A stretch of 64,000 nucleotides of DNA. Source: Hymenobacter latericoloratus (GTDB lineage: Bacteria; Bacteroidota; Bacteroidia; Cytophagales; Hymenobacteraceae). Where the stretch lies: contig NZ_JACHNV010000001.1 of the NCBI RefSeq assembly GCF_014199535.1, forward strand, positions 434,001 to 498,000. The letters run 5' to 3'. Each line of letters begins with the position of its first letter. The first letter of the stretch is position 1. The translations under genes and the position numbers were made by a program. Shown here piece by piece: positions 41,744 through 51,095 of this stretch. The notes beneath the pieces are model-generated. The model saw nothing but the letters and a program-made list of their open reading frames with translations. It did no database searches and had not been told where the DNA came from.

Positions 41744-41882
41744 AGGTAAATGGTGACAGGTGACAAGTGACAGGTAAGCGGTGAAAAGCGCCTGAAAAAA
41801 GTCGGCCGAACAGCTTCTTGCTACCCCCTGCTTCATCGGAAACCGTTTCAACCTGTCACCTGTCACCTGTCACCATTTACCT
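41744..41882. repeat. Long inverted repeat between yajQ and the terC-like gene
   Basis: Arms of 32 nt, 41744-41775 (beginning aggtaaatggtgacaggtga) and 41851-41882 (beginning acctgtcacctgtcacctgt), are complementary with a single mismatch, separated by 75 nt. Each arm contains tandem gtgacag/ctgtcac units. No gene lies in the loop. Confidence 0.85.
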
Positions 41883-41937
41883 CCTCACCTCTTCACCCCA
41901 TCACCTCCTCCCTCCATCACCACCTTACCGCCAATCC

Positions 41938-42708
41938 ATGAATTTCGACTTTTCCGTTTTCTCTGACCCCCAGACCTGGGTGAGCCTGCTCACGCTCACG
42001 TTCATGGAGATAGTGCTGGGCATTGATAACATCATCTTTATTTCCATCATCGTCAATCGCCTGCCGGCGGAGCAGCACAGCCGGGGCCGTAGCATTGGGC
42101 TGCTGCTGGCGCTGCTGTTTCGCATTGGGCTGCTGCTGAGTATTTCCTGGATTGTGGGCCTAAAGGCTCCGTTGTTCTCGCTGCCCGTGCCCTGGATGGA
42201 AGGTGGCTGGAGCGTAACCGGCCGCGACCTGATTCTGCTGGGCGGCGGCCTGTTCCTGATTGGCAAAAGCACCACCGAAATCCATACCAAGCTGCAGGGC
42301 GAGGAAGAAGGGGAGCACGGCGCGAAAGGCAGTGCTACCATGGGCAGCGTCATCATCCAAATTATCCTCATCGACATCGTCTTCAGCTTCGACTCCATCC
42401 TAACGGCCGTGGGCCTGGTGGACAATGTGCTGATTATGATTCTGGCCGTTATCCTGTCTATGGGCGTAATGCTGGCCTTCAGCGGCCTGGTGGCCGACTT
42501 CGTGAACCGCAACCCCACTATTAAAATGCTGGCCCTGTCCTTCCTGATTATGATTGGGGTGATGCTGGTGATGGAAGCCTTCCACAAGGAAATCGAAAAG
42601 GGTTACATCTACTTCGCCATGTTCTTCTCGTTGGTAGTGGAGGTGCTGAACATGCGCCTGCGCAAGAAAACGACACCTGTGCACCTGCGCGACTCCCAGT
42701 ACGACTAG
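41938..42708 (+). CDS. TerC-family integral membrane protein
   Basis: A 256-residue inner-membrane protein with about eight hydrophobic segments. The TerC signature is intact: SLLTLTFMEIVLGIDNIIFI with the conserved E-x-x-x-x-x-D-N, and SVIIQIILIDIVFSFDSILT with the second acidic D-x-x-x-S-x-D motif. These acidic residues are thought to carry metal (manganese or tellurite-related) ions. The related E. coli Alx exports Mn2+. The start at 41938 follows an inverted repeat rather than an obvious riboswitch. A strong terminator lies downstream. Confidence 0.88.
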   Translation: MNFDFSVFSDPQTWVSLLTLTFMEIVLGIDNIIFISIIVNRLPAEQHSRGRSIGLLLALLFRIGLLLSISWIVGLKAPLFSLPVPWMEGGWSVTGRDLILLGGGLFLIGKSTTEIHTKLQGEEEGEHGAKGSATMGSVIIQIILIDIVFSFDSILTAVGLVDNVLIMILAVILSMGVMLAFSGLVADFVNRNPTIKMLALSFLIMIGVMLVMEAFHKEIEKGYIYFAMFFSLVVEVLNMRLRKKTTPVHLRDSQYD

Positions 42709-42734
42709 CCAAAGTCTGGTCTTTCCTAAACCAA

Positions 42735-42770
42735 AAAAAGCGCCCGGAACCTGTGTTTCGGGCGCTTTTT
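42735..42770. terminator. Bidirectional terminator
   Basis: Arms aaaaagcgcccg (42735-42746) and cgggcgcttttt (42759-42770) around a 12-nt loop, with A and T runs on both sides. It sits between the convergent terC-like and J-domain genes. Confidence 0.88.
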
Positions 42771-42786
42771 GTTTTTATACACCAAG

Positions 42787-43596
42787 CTAGGCGCTCCGCA
42801 TGAAGTACAGTATCACTATCAGCAGAAGCCCGCATCCTACCCCGCAGTTAAGCGCCAACCCGGGGGAGCTGTGGGTGCGGGCCCCGAGTGCTGCCACCAG
42901 CAGGAGCAGCAAGGGCGCGAACAGGAAATTGCCATAAATCGTGACGTCATCCGCCCGCTCAAGCCGCTGCCCACTGACTGCTACAGCCCGCACCTGACCA
43001 AACAAGGCACTGGCCCGGATAGTCAGTGCCGTGCCTACTTCCCAGTTGTACTCGTAGGTGCGGAAATTAACGTGGGGCGTGCGCACGGTATAGTACGTCA
43101 CGGACCCGCTCCGGCGCGAGGACATGGAGTGCCGCTCCACGCTTTGTACCCGCTCCCGCGGATACTCCCGCGTCCAGCAGAAATCCAGGACCAGCAGCCC
43201 GCAGAACACCAGCATCAACCGGCAGAACCGCCGGCCCCAGGGCGCATAACGAGCATACAGGGCCGCGTAGGGGTCGGGGGCGGGGCCCCGGCGCCGCGCG
43301 GCCGCCCGCCGCTGCCGGACTTCGGCCTGGGCGCGGGTTGGCGCCGCTTGAGGGGGTAGGGTGGCCGATGGGTCCGGCGGGCGCCGCCGAATGGCCAGGG
43401 CCGCGTCGTAGAGCTGCCGGCGCGCGGGCTGGCTCAGCACCTCGTACGCGGCATTGATGGCCAAGTACCGCTCGTGGGCGGCCGGGTCGGGCGTACGGTC
43501 GGGGTGGGTGAGCAGCACCAGACGGCGGTAGGCCCGGCGGATTTCCTCGGGCGTGGCCTGCTCCCCAACCTCAAGGGTAGCGTAAAACGTGCTCAT
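42787..43596 (-). CDS. J-domain membrane protein
   Basis: A 269-residue protein with an N-terminal DnaJ domain (MSTFYATLEVGEQATPEEIR, HPD in LLTHPDRTPD, YEVLSQPARRQLYD; residues 1-65). A basic Ala/Arg linker precedes a hydrophobic segment (MLVFCGLLVLDFCW), an extracytoplasmic stretch and a pair of terminal hydrophobic segments (FAPLLLLLVAALG, GCGLLLIVILYFM). It likely recruits DnaK to a membrane site; the client is unknown. Its ATG overlaps the stop of the upstream gene (43593-44018) by 4 bp in ATGA fashion, so the two form an operon. Confidence 0.85.
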   Translation of the reverse strand: MSTFYATLEVGEQATPEEIRRAYRRLVLLTHPDRTPDPAAHERYLAINAAYEVLSQPARRQLYDAALAIRRRPPDPSATLPPQAAPTRAQAEVRQRRAAARRRGPAPDPYAALYARYAPWGRRFCRLMLVFCGLLVLDFCWTREYPRERVQSVERHSMSSRRSGSVTYYTVRTPHVNFRTYEYNWEVGTALTIRASALFGQVRAVAVSGQRLERADDVTIYGNFLFAPLLLLLVAALGARTHSSPGLALNCGVGCGLLLIVILYFMRSA

Positions 43597-44018
43597 TCCG
43601 GCCGGAGTAACTGCGCCAGAGCCTCCGTCTGGTCCTGGGCCCGGCGCACGGCCAGCTCCAGCAGGCGGCGGTTCAGCTCGGCCCGGTGAAGGCGGTAAAA
43701 AGCCGTTTCCGCCTCCGTAAACAGCCCCGTAACCAACCCGACGATGGTATAGCGCAGCTTGGTGTTGCGCGTCAGCAGCTCGGCCACCACCCGCTCCTGC
43801 TCCCGCGGGCCCGCACCAACGAAGGCTATGCGGTGGTCATGCACGAAATCGGCCACTGCGGCCAGCAGCCGCAGGTTCTGCAGCTTCAGCACGGGCCGGA
43901 GCGTCAGATGCAGGAAGCTCCCGACCGTATCGGCCGGGGCATCTTCGGGCAGGGAAATGGAAACCGGGGGGCGCAGGGCCAGCAGGGCAGCATCGGAGGC
44001 GGATAAAGACGACGACAT
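43593..44018 (-). CDS. Hypothetical protein, operon partner of the J-domain gene
   Basis: A 141-residue cytoplasmic protein without recognised domain. It begins MSSSLSASDAALLALRPPVS and is largely helical: LQNLRLLAAVADFVHDHRIAF, VVAELLTRNTKLRYTIVGLV and a final heptad-like helix ETAFYRLHRAELNRRLLELA. The 4-bp overlap with the J-domain gene indicates translational coupling, so it may be a chaperone partner or client. No signal peptide or catalytic motif is seen. Transcription probably starts in the 115 bp between it and the M36 peptidase gene's terminator. Confidence 0.65.
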   Translation of the reverse strand: MSSSLSASDAALLALRPPVSISLPEDAPADTVGSFLHLTLRPVLKLQNLRLLAAVADFVHDHRIAFVGAGPREQERVVAELLTRNTKLRYTIVGLVTGLFTEAETAFYRLHRAELNRRLLELAVRRAQDQTEALAQLLRPE

Positions 44019-44051
44019 AGGGCAATAACCTGAAAATAGGCTGGAGTACTA

Positions 44052-44097
44052 AAAAAACTGCCCGCCCGGCCTCAAGGAGCCAGACGGGCAGTTTTTT
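44052..44097. terminator. Terminator between the M36 peptidase and hypothetical genes
   Basis: Arms aaaaaactgcccg (44052-44064) and cgggcagtttttt (44085-44097) with a 20-nt loop. It terminates the minus-strand M36 gene, whose stop is at 44134. Confidence 0.88.
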
Positions 44098-44133
44098 GTT
44101 TATCTGTCGGAAAAAATCAGCCGGAAGGCTGGT

Positions 44134-46806
44134 TTAGTGCTGCACTACCACCTTTTTGGTGATGGTACCTTCCGAGGTGGTGAGGCGCACCACGTACACG
44201 CCGCCCGCGAGGTCAGCCGTGTCAATGTTCACGCCATCCAGCAAGCGAGCCGCTGCCACCTGCTGCACCCGTACCCGCTGGCCCAGAATTGAAACCAGCT
44301 CAACCTGTACCGGCGTGGCGCTGCTGATCTGGGTGCGTACCCGTACCTGGCCGTTGGCCGGGTTGGGAGCTACCTCCAGCAGTTTCTCGCTGAGGGCCTG
44401 GCGGCTGCTCGTTACGGTAGAAGGCAAGTCGAAGGCGGCCGTCTGGTCGTTGAGCAGGTTCGAGCTGCCTTGCTTGGCGCTGAAGCCCAGGCCGCGGCGG
44501 GCAAACACGCGCCAGATCAGGGCCGAGTTGGCGGCCTTGTTGTTCAGGGAATCAGCCTTCAGAATGGCGTTGCGGCCATCCACGAAGCCGGGGTTGCAGG
44601 CTTGCAGCTTCAGGCCGTCCATCACCAGCTGCAGAGCAATGTTGTTGCCGCCGGTAGAGCCGCGCAGGTCGGCGTTGTAGCCGTACTTGTTGATGAGGGC
44701 CCAGTTCAGGTCCCAGAGCATAGAGGCCCACACGTAGCCGATGGCGTGTTCCGCAGTGTACTCGCTCCCATTCACTGTCTTGCCCACATAAGCGTAGGTA
44801 GAAGGGTTAGTGGTCATGTTGGTGCTGTAGCGAGTAGGGCGAATGCCGGGGCCGCTGATTTCCTGGAACTTAGCATACGTACCAATGCCCCGGGCCATCG
44901 ATTCCGTATCCGTGGGCTTGGTCGTCATCCAGAGGCCGAAAAAGTCGCTCCAGCCTTCGCCCATCTGCTCGGCGCTGCGCAGGCAGTTCGGAGCCGAGGC
45001 GCCACCCGTCAGGCGGGTAGAGATACCGTGGCCGTATTCGTGGGCAATAATACCGTTGTCGAAGTCACCGTCGCGGTAGTTGGTGATGCCGCTGGCCGAG
45101 AAGGTTACGGCCGTGCCCGCCTGCAGGGCGGTTTTCAGCTTGTTGCCATCGGCCTGAGAAATCATCACGCCCGGAATCCGGATGCCTACCGTATCGGCGG
45201 CGGCGCCAAAGGAAACGGCACCCTGAGTAGCGTTGTTGTTGATGATAACCACCATGCGGGCGCCAGCGGCCTGGGCCTGCTGCACTTTCACGGCAAAGAT
45301 GCAGTCGCCGCGGTCAACCAGGGCAATGTTGCCTTTCACGGCATCGGCGTTGGTGTAGGTAGCGCAGCCAAACGTAGGCGTAGCCGTGCCGTCGTTTACC
45401 AGTACCAGATTGCCGGTGATGGGGCCGCTCCGGGACAGGCGACGCGTAAACACCCCTTCGGCGGCGGCAATGGGGCCGGCCAGGCTGGCCGGGGCCGTTA
45501 CGCTGGCCGTGGTAATGTTTTGGTCCCACAGGTACATCTGCATCCGGGGGTTGCGACCTTCGGCGGGGGTAGAGAAGTTGGCGTTGTTCAGGCTAACCGA
45601 GTTGGCAATAATGGCATCCTGGGCCTCGGCAAACACGGCATCGCCGCCCCGGCCCTGGCCGGAGTAGTTGGTAGCCTGGAAGTTGCCGCTGGCCTCGTTG
45701 AAGCCTTTGCGGGCCATCACGTCGTGCATCATGTTGTTCCAGTAGAACAGGTTGATGATGGCCGCGTCGAGGTTGGCGTTGGGGGCAGCGGTAACGGCGT
45801 TGCTGAAGGGAGCATCGAAGATTTGGTTGGGGCCGCCCTTGGGGGCGTAGCCTCCGCGCCACAGCTCCGTGGTGCCGTTATTGCGGTTGTTGCGGTCTTC
45901 GTAGGCGTACACGTTGTTGCCGGCCGTGCGCAGGGAGTCGGCGCCGGGCTTGCCGTCCACGTCGTGCCAGCCGTAGGGCGAAACGGCCGGGTCAGCCGGG
46001 TCGGTTACTACCTGCCGGGCGCCGTGGTTGGGGCTTTCCACCGTAATGGGCCACACGTTGTAGCTGTTGCCGGCCGTGGGGCGGGCGGCCGGAGCCGGAG
46101 AAGGAGTAGAAGCCAGGGCCATGGGCTCGGTGAGCGGAGCCAGGGTGAAGGGCTCGTTAATCACCAGGTCGTGCTGGTCGAGCAGGGCACCCGTGGAGGC
46201 ATCTACGCGTACGCTCCAGTAGTTGCGGGCGTGCTTGGGGTAGATGGTTACGTCCCATACCAGGCGCAGCTCGCCAGTGGGCATGGGCAGGTACATGAGC
46301 TTTACCGGAATGGTTTCCAGGGAAATACCCCCGGTGGAGAACTCCAGGCCGGCAGCCGGGGTACCGGCTTTCTCCACCTGCAGCCCCTGGGGAGAAGGCA
46401 AACTAAGCGCCCGGGCCGCCGCCGATACGGCCTGCTCTGCCGTGAGGCCGGGCGTGGCCGGACGGGCCTGAGCGGCCGTGTTGGCTACAAAGCTGCTGTG
46501 CAGGGTAGCTACCTTGCCCGCGGCATTCAGGTGCACATCGGCCACGGCGTTGTAAATTTCTACCCCCTGGTACCGCTGCCGGAAGTACACGTGCGTGATG
46601 CCGTTGTGCTCATCGGTAAAGGAATTGGTTACTACCGGGTCCGCTACATCAGTCGTTTTCAAACCAAAAGCGGACGTACGTGCTTTCAGGGCATTGCGTG
46701 CCTGGTCGAGCAGCACCGACGATTGGGCTGCCGCCAGGCCCGGTACGGCCAGAAGCGCGGCCGCGGCCAATGCCCGTGCTGAAGGAGTAAAGGTTGACTT
46801 CATCAA
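44134..46806 (-). CDS. Secreted M36 (fungalysin-like) metallopeptidase with PA and T9SS domains
   Basis: An 890-residue secreted protease. A signal peptide (MKSTFTPSARALAAAALLAV) and an FTP/PepSY-type propeptide precede the M36 domain. A PA insert (GNIALVDRGDCIFAVKVQQA) lies ahead of the active site. The zinc site is H589-E590-Y-G-H593 (GIIAHEYGHGIS) with the third ligand in EQMGEGWSDFFG (E617). A type A T9SS C-terminal domain follows (LEVAPNPANGQVRV, ILGQRVRVQQV, GGVYVVRLTTSEG), which directs it across the outer membrane and to the surface. It most likely degrades extracellular protein for nutrition. Length is as expected for T9SS M36 proteases. Confidence 0.93.
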   Translation of the reverse strand: MMKSTFTPSARALAAAALLAVPGLAAAQSSVLLDQARNALKARTSAFGLKTTDVADPVVTNSFTDEHNGITHVYFRQRYQGVEIYNAVADVHLNAAGKVATLHSSFVANTAAQARPATPGLTAEQAVSAAARALSLPSPQGLQVEKAGTPAAGLEFSTGGISLETIPVKLMYLPMPTGELRLVWDVTIYPKHARNYWSVRVDASTGALLDQHDLVINEPFTLAPLTEPMALASTPSPAPAARPTAGNSYNVWPITVESPNHGARQVVTDPADPAVSPYGWHDVDGKPGADSLRTAGNNVYAYEDRNNRNNGTTELWRGGYAPKGGPNQIFDAPFSNAVTAAPNANLDAAIINLFYWNNMMHDVMARKGFNEASGNFQATNYSGQGRGGDAVFAEAQDAIIANSVSLNNANFSTPAEGRNPRMQMYLWDQNITTASVTAPASLAGPIAAAEGVFTRRLSRSGPITGNLVLVNDGTATPTFGCATYTNADAVKGNIALVDRGDCIFAVKVQQAQAAGARMVVIINNNATQGAVSFGAAADTVGIRIPGVMISQADGNKLKTALQAGTAVTFSASGITNYRDGDFDNGIIAHEYGHGISTRLTGGASAPNCLRSAEQMGEGWSDFFGLWMTTKPTDTESMARGIGTYAKFQEISGPGIRPTRYSTNMTTNPSTYAYVGKTVNGSEYTAEHAIGYVWASMLWDLNWALINKYGYNADLRGSTGGNNIALQLVMDGLKLQACNPGFVDGRNAILKADSLNNKAANSALIWRVFARRGLGFSAKQGSSNLLNDQTAAFDLPSTVTSSRQALSEKLLEVAPNPANGQVRVRTQISSATPVQVELVSILGQRVRVQQVAAARLLDGVNIDTADLAGGVYVVRLTTSEGTITKKVVVQH

Positions 46807-46962
46807 GAAGGGGTAGAAGAGGTACGTAAATGTGTAAGCAGAAGAAACGGGCCACCTAAGTAGGCGGCCCGTTCAAATCTACACAACAAAACGCGTATTT
46901 CACGCGAGTGTTTTTAAGTAAATGACAAGCTTTATTAACAGGCTCGCATTTCCTGGGCTTAG

Positions 46963-47505
46963 TTACCGCGCCGCCGACCAGCCTATCTTACTGATAAAGT
47001 CCCACAGGACTACCCCGGCGGCCACGCTCACGTTCAGGCTGTGCTTAGTGCCAAACTGCGGAATTTCCACGGCCGCGTCGCAGAGGGCCAGTACCTCGTC
47101 GTCTACTCCAAACACCTCGTTGCCCATCACCAGCGCGTAGGGCCGGCCGGTTTCGGGCCAGAAGGAGGGTAGGGGCTGGCTGCCAGTGGTCTGTTCCACG
47201 GCCACCACCACGTAGCCCGCCGCTTTCAGCTGCTCAATAGCGGCCGTAGTGGTAGCAGCGTACTCCCACGCCACCGACTCGGTGGAGCCCAAAGCCGTTT
47301 TGGTGATTTCGCGCTGGGGCGGGCGCCCGGTAATGCCGCAAAGCCATATTTTTTCCACCGCAAAGGCATCGGCAGTGCGGAAGGCTGCGCCCACGTTGTG
47401 CAGGCTCCGCACGTTGTCGAGCACTAGGGTGAGGGGGAATTTTCGCGTATTTTTGAAGTCTGCCACCGTCAGCCGGTTCAGCTCTTCCATGGAGAGTTTG
47501 CGCAT
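46963..47505 (-). CDS. SpoU/TrmH-family RNA 2'-O-methyltransferase
   Basis: A 180-residue SPOUT methyltransferase. The SAM-knot motifs are visible: LVLDNVRSLHNVGAAFRTAD (motif 1), YALVMGNEVFGVDDEVL (motif 2) and EIPQFGTKHSLNVSVAAGVV (motif 3). It is the short form with no N-terminal substrate domain, like TrmL or stand-alone TrmH-related proteins, so it probably methylates tRNA or rRNA ribose. ATG at 47503-47505 (MRKLSMEEL) is chosen; the in-frame sequence upstream of it is low complexity. It is divergent from mutS, sharing a 130-bp control region. Confidence 0.9.
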   Translation of the reverse strand: MRKLSMEELNRLTVADFKNTRKFPLTLVLDNVRSLHNVGAAFRTADAFAVEKIWLCGITGRPPQREITKTALGSTESVAWEYAATTTAAIEQLKAAGYVVVAVEQTTGSQPLPSFWPETGRPYALVMGNEVFGVDDEVLALCDAAVEIPQFGTKHSLNVSVAAGVVLWDFISKIGWSAAR

Positions 47506-47635
47506 GGCCGCAAAGGTAGGAACGCCCGGCCGGGTGTTGGTGGTTGAGGTTGCTGCCGGCCCCTGGCGCAATGCTCCGGCCGTGCGCCCCACCTAACCAA
47601 ACCAGTGCTCTAACGCGGCCCCCGCCGCCCCCACG

Positions 47636-50479
47636 ATGCGCGAAGCCGCGGTTTCGCGCTACATTCCGCTTACGCTAGTGAAAACTGCTACCCCCAAGCC
47701 CGACAAGAAACCCATCCGCACGCACGGCTCCCTGGGTCCCGCCCCCGTAGTCGATACGCCGCTGATGAAGCAGTACTACCAGCTCAAGCAGGCCCACCCC
47801 GGCGCGGTACTCCTGTTCCGGGTGGGCGACTTCTACGAAACCTTCGGGGAGGATGCCGTTAAGGCCTCCCGCATCCTCGATATTACCCTGACCAAGCGCG
47901 GGGCCGGCACCGCCTCCGAAACCCCGCTGGCGGGCTTCCCTCACCACGCCCTCGATAACTACCTGCCCAAGCTCGTGCGGGCCGGGCAGCGCGTGGCTAT
48001 CTGCGACCAGCTTGAAGACCCCAAACAAGCCAAGGGGTTGGTGAAACGCGGCATTACGGAATTGGTGACGCCCGGCGTGAGCCTCCACGACAACGTGCTG
48101 GAGCGCAAAAGCAACAACTACCTCTGCGCCGTGCATTTCGGCAAGCAGGAGGCCGGCATTTCGTTTCTGGACATCAGCACCGGCGAGTTTCTGGTGGCCC
48201 AGGGCACCGTGGACTACCTCGGCAAGCTGCTCCAGAACTTTCAGCCCGCCGAGGTTTTGTTCTGCAAGAAAAGCCGCCGCGAGTTCGAGGAGCACTTCGG
48301 CCCCGACTTCTGCCACTACGCCCTCGATGAGTGGGTGTTCGGCTTCGACTACGGCCACGACACGCTCACGCGCCACTTCAACACTACCTCCCTTAAAGGC
48401 TTCGGCATCGACGGGCTGCGCGAGGGCATCACGGCCGCGGGCTGCATTCTACACTACCTCGCTGAAACCAAGCACACCGACGTGGGCCACATCGGCAGCA
48501 TCGGGCGTTTGGAGGAAGACAAGTACGTGTGGCTCGACCGGTTCACCGTCCGCAACCTGGAGCTGGTGCAGCCCCAGCACCCCGGCGGCGTGCCCCTTAT
48601 TGATATTCTCGACCAGACCGTAACGCCCATGGGCGCCCGCTTGCTGCGCAAGTGGGTCGTGCTGCCTCTCAAGGAGCCCGCTCAGATTCAGCGCCGCCTC
48701 GATACGGTAGATGCCCTGCTGCAAACGCCCGAGCTACTGGAAAACCTCCTGCAACACCTTCGCCAAATCAACGACCTGGAGCGCCTGATTTCCAAGGTAG
48801 CCGTGCGCCGCATCAATCCGCGTGAGCTGCTGCAGCTAGCCCGCGCCCTGGAGGCCATCGGGCCCATTCGGGAGCAACTGGCCGCCTCGGGCATCCGGGC
48901 CCTGCAGAAGCTCGCCGATCAGCTCAACCCCTGCGCGGCCCTGCGCGAGGAAATCCGGGTGAAAGTAAAGGAAGACGCGCCCATCCTGACCAACCAGGGC
49001 GGGGTGCTGAACGACGGGGTGAACAAGGAGCTGGATGAATTGCGCCAGATGGCCTTCTCGGGCAAAGACTACCTGTTTCAGCTGCAGCAGCGCGCCATTC
49101 AGGAAACCGGCATTGGCTCCCTGAAGGTGGCCTATAATAAGGTGTTCGGCTACTACCTCGAGGTAACGAATGCTCACAAAGACAAGGTGCCCGCTTCCTG
49201 GATTCGGAAGCAAACCCTGGTAAACGCCGAGCGCTACATCACGGAGGAGCTGAAAACCTACGAGGAGAAGATTCTGCACGCCGAGGAGCGCCTGTTCGTC
49301 ATTGAGCAGAACATCTACAACGACCTGGTGCTGTTTGCCGCCGAGTATGTGGCCCAGATTCAGCAGAACGCCCGCGCCATTGGCGTGGCCGACTGCCTGG
49401 CGTCTTTCGCCGCTACGGCCCGCCAGCACCGCTACGTGAAGCCCGTCGTCGATGACTCCACGACCCTCGACATCACGGCCGGCCGCCACCCCGTAATTGA
49501 GCGCCAGCTACCCCCCGGCGAGCAGTACATCCCCAACGACATCCGTCTGGATCAGGAGGACCAGCAGATTGTGGTGATTACGGGCCCCAACATGGCCGGC
49601 AAATCGGCCCTGCTGCGCCAAACCGCCCTGATTGTGCTGCTGGCCCAGATCGGCTCCTTCGTGCCCGCCGATGCGGCCCACGTGGGCGTCATCGACAAGA
49701 TCTTCACCCGCGTAGGCGCCTCCGACAACCTGAGCAAGGGCGAAAGCACCTTCATGGTGGAAATGACCGAAACAGCCTCCATTCTGAACAACCTCTCGGA
49801 CCGCAGCTTGGTGCTGATGGATGAAATCGGGCGGGGCACCAGCACGTATGATGGCATCAGCATTGCCTGGGCCATCGTGGAGCATCTGCATAATAACCCC
49901 AAGGCCCGGGCCAAAACCCTGTTTGCTACCCACTACCACGAGCTGAACCAACTGGCCGATGACTGTCCGCGGGTGCGTAACTACAACGTGGCCGTAAAGG
50001 AGGCTGACGGTCGGATTCTGTTCCTGCGCAAGCTGCGCGAAGGGGGCTCGGAGCACTCCTTCGGCATCCACGTGGCCCGCATGGCCGGCATGCCCACCTC
50101 CGTGGTGCTGCGCGCTAACGAAATCATGCACCACCTGGAGCAGGAACGCACTTCCACCGGCCCCGAGGCCGACGTGCCCACCGAGTTCGATGAAGTGCTG
50201 GCTGGCCTGGATGAGCAGCCGACCGGCGGCAAAGTAGTGCCGCTGAACGGCGTACTACCTGCTTCAGCCGAGGCAGCTCGGCGCGGCCCTAAAGCCCAGC
50301 CGGCCGCCTCCGTGCACAATGCCCCGCGCCCCAGCCTGCAGTTGAGTATGTTCGAGCCCGCCGACCCGGCCCTTGAGCGCATCCGGGAACTGCTAGAGAA
50401 GCTGGACGTGAATACGCTCACGCCCATTGAGGCCCTGCTCAAGCTCAATGAGCTCAAGCTGACAATAACTTCTCGCTAA
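47636..50479 (+). CDS. mutS: DNA mismatch repair protein MutS
   Basis: A 947-residue MutS1. The mismatch-recognition F-x-E motif lies in [15 protein letters not shown], the Walker A loop is [15 protein letters not shown], the Walker B region is [16 protein letters not shown] and the switch His is in [13 protein letters not shown]. It is longer than E. coli MutS (853) because of an N-terminal extension of ~35 residues (with a Lys/Pro-rich stretch, [16 protein letters not shown]) and a linker near residues 840-900 ([17 protein letters not shown]) before the C-terminal dimer domain. ATG at 47636 is used; GTG at 47690 is an alternative. No mutL in this window. Confidence 0.97.
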   Translation: MREAAVSRYIPLTLVKTATPKPDKKPIRTHGSLGPAPVVDTPLMKQYYQLKQAHPGAVLLFRVGDFYETFGEDAVKASRILDITLTKRGAGTASETPLAGFPHHALDNYLPKLVRAGQRVAICDQLEDPKQAKGLVKRGITELVTPGVSLHDNVLERKSNNYLCAVHFGKQEAGISFLDISTGEFLVAQGTVDYLGKLLQNFQPAEVLFCKKSRREFEEHFGPDFCHYALDEWVFGFDYGHDTLTRHFNTTSLKGFGIDGLREGITAAGCILHYLAETKHTDVGHIGSIGRLEEDKYVWLDRFTVRNLELVQPQHPGGVPLIDILDQTVTPMGARLLRKWVVLPLKEPAQIQRRLDTVDALLQTPELLENLLQHLRQINDLERLISKVAVRRINPRELLQLARALEAIGPIREQLAASGIRALQKLADQLNPCAALREEIRVKVKEDAPILTNQGGVLNDGVNKELDELRQMAFSGKDYLFQLQQRAIQETGIGSLKVAYNKVFGYYLEVTNAHKDKVPASWIRKQTLVNAERYITEELKTYEEKILHAEERLFVIEQNIYNDLVLFAAEYVAQIQQNARAIGVADCLASFAATARQHRYVKPVVDDSTTLDITAGRHPVIERQLPPGEQYIPNDIRLDQEDQQIVVITGPNMAGKSALLRQTALIVLLAQIGSFVPADAAHVGVIDKIFTRVGASDNLSKGESTFMVEMTETASILNNLSDRSLVLMDEIGRGTSTYDGISIAWAIVEHLHNNPKARAKTLFATHYHELNQLADDCPRVRNYNVAVKEADGRILFLRKLREGGSEHSFGIHVARMAGMPTSVVLRANEIMHHLEQERTSTGPEADVPTEFDEVLAGLDEQPTGGKVVPLNGVLPASAEAARRGPKAQPAASVHNAPRPSLQLSMFEPADPALERIRELLEKLDVNTLTPIEALLKLNELKLTITSR

Positions 50480-50495
50480 AGCCGGCACTGGTGTT

Positions 50496-50545
50496 AAAAA
50501 CGCTACCTCCACTGCCTTCATGAAGGGAATGGGGGTAGCGTTTTT
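50496..50545. terminator. mutS terminator
   Basis: Arms aaaaacgctacc (50496-50507) and ggtagcgttttt (50534-50545) enclose an inner hairpin (ccttca-tgaagg), followed by further Ts. Confidence 0.88.
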
Positions 50546-50674
50546 ATTTTCAGCCGCTCCGGGCAGAGGGACAGAGACGCAAAAACAGACTTTTCAGGTA
50601 AAATTTTTCTGTCTGAAAATCAGGAAAAAAGCTTTGACGGGGAGAAAAAGTGCAGATTTTTTTGAGGTCACCTC

Positions 50675-50704
50675 TTGACTTCAGGATTTCCTGTACTACC
50701 TTTG
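50675..50704 (+). promoter_or_regulatory. Promoter of the tRNA-Gly gene
   Basis: TTG at 50675-50677 (-33) and TACCTTTG at 50697-50704 (-7) match the Bacteroidota consensus with a 19-bp spacer. The mature tRNA starts 37 bp downstream. Confidence 0.75.
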
Positions 50705-50740
50705 TCACATCAAAACGCCACTACGGCGCCAAGATCAAAA

Positions 50741-50816
50741 GCGAGAGTAGCTCAGTTGGTAGAGCGCGACCTTGCCAAGGTCGAGGTCGCGAGTTCGAAC
50801 CTCGTCTCCCGCTCCA
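50741..50816 (+). tRNA. tRNA-Gly (GCC anticodon)
   Basis: A 76-nt gene ending in encoded TCCA. The D arm is gctcagttggtagagc, the anticodon arm cgacc-ttgccaa-ggtcg gives anticodon GCC, and the T arm is gcgag-ttcgaac-ctcgt. The acceptor stem is gcgagag against ctcccgc, which leaves an A:C mismatch at positions 4:69 where a G:C would be expected. The rest is standard. It is preceded by a consensus promoter and followed by a terminator. Confidence 0.93.
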
Positions 50817-50817
50817 A

Positions 50818-50847
50818 AAAAGACCCTGCTAAACGGCAGGGTCTTTT
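50818..50847 (+). terminator. Terminator after tRNA-Gly
   Basis: Arms aaaagaccctgc (50818-50829) and gcagggtctttt (50836-50847) with a 6-nt loop directly after the CCA end of the tRNA gene. Confidence 0.88.
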
Positions 50848-50901
50848 GCTTTATAGCAAGTCTTCCGCAAATCAACTGCTTGGTTATCGGTTGTCGCTGC
50901 T

Positions 50902-51095
50902 CCGCGCAAGCACTCCATCACGGATGAGGATTTTCGCCAACTAATGGTTTGAAAGAAAAGCTTGGGAGGGTGACCCTTACTGGAGCTGCACCATATAAAT
51001 GGCAGAACAGTGACCATCGTTTGAAGAATTTGCAGTTACTTTGCCCCAATTGTCACGCGCAGGCCACATGCTACCGGGGCAACAATCAAACTAAA
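50902..51095 (+). pseudogene. HNH endonuclease remnant between two tRNA genes
   Basis: The frame at 50902 reads PRKHSITDEDFRQLM, meets TGA codons at 50950 and 50971, then reads LELHHING from about 50980. A shifted frame from about 51006 continues NSDHRLKNLQLLCPNCHAQ and runs into tRNA-Leu. LELHHING (first His pair), the D-H-R-L-x-N-L core and the CxxC of LCPNCHAQ are the signature of HNH nucleases found in phages and mobile elements. Two stops and a frameshift make it a dead copy, and the length between its parts suggests an internal deletion. It separates tRNA-Gly from tRNA-Leu. Confidence 0.8.

Noticed and set aside
41737..41937. Manganese riboswitch (yybP-ykoY) upstream of the TerC-like gene
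   Set aside because: The region is explained by the inverted repeat and I saw none of the conserved riboswitch loops.
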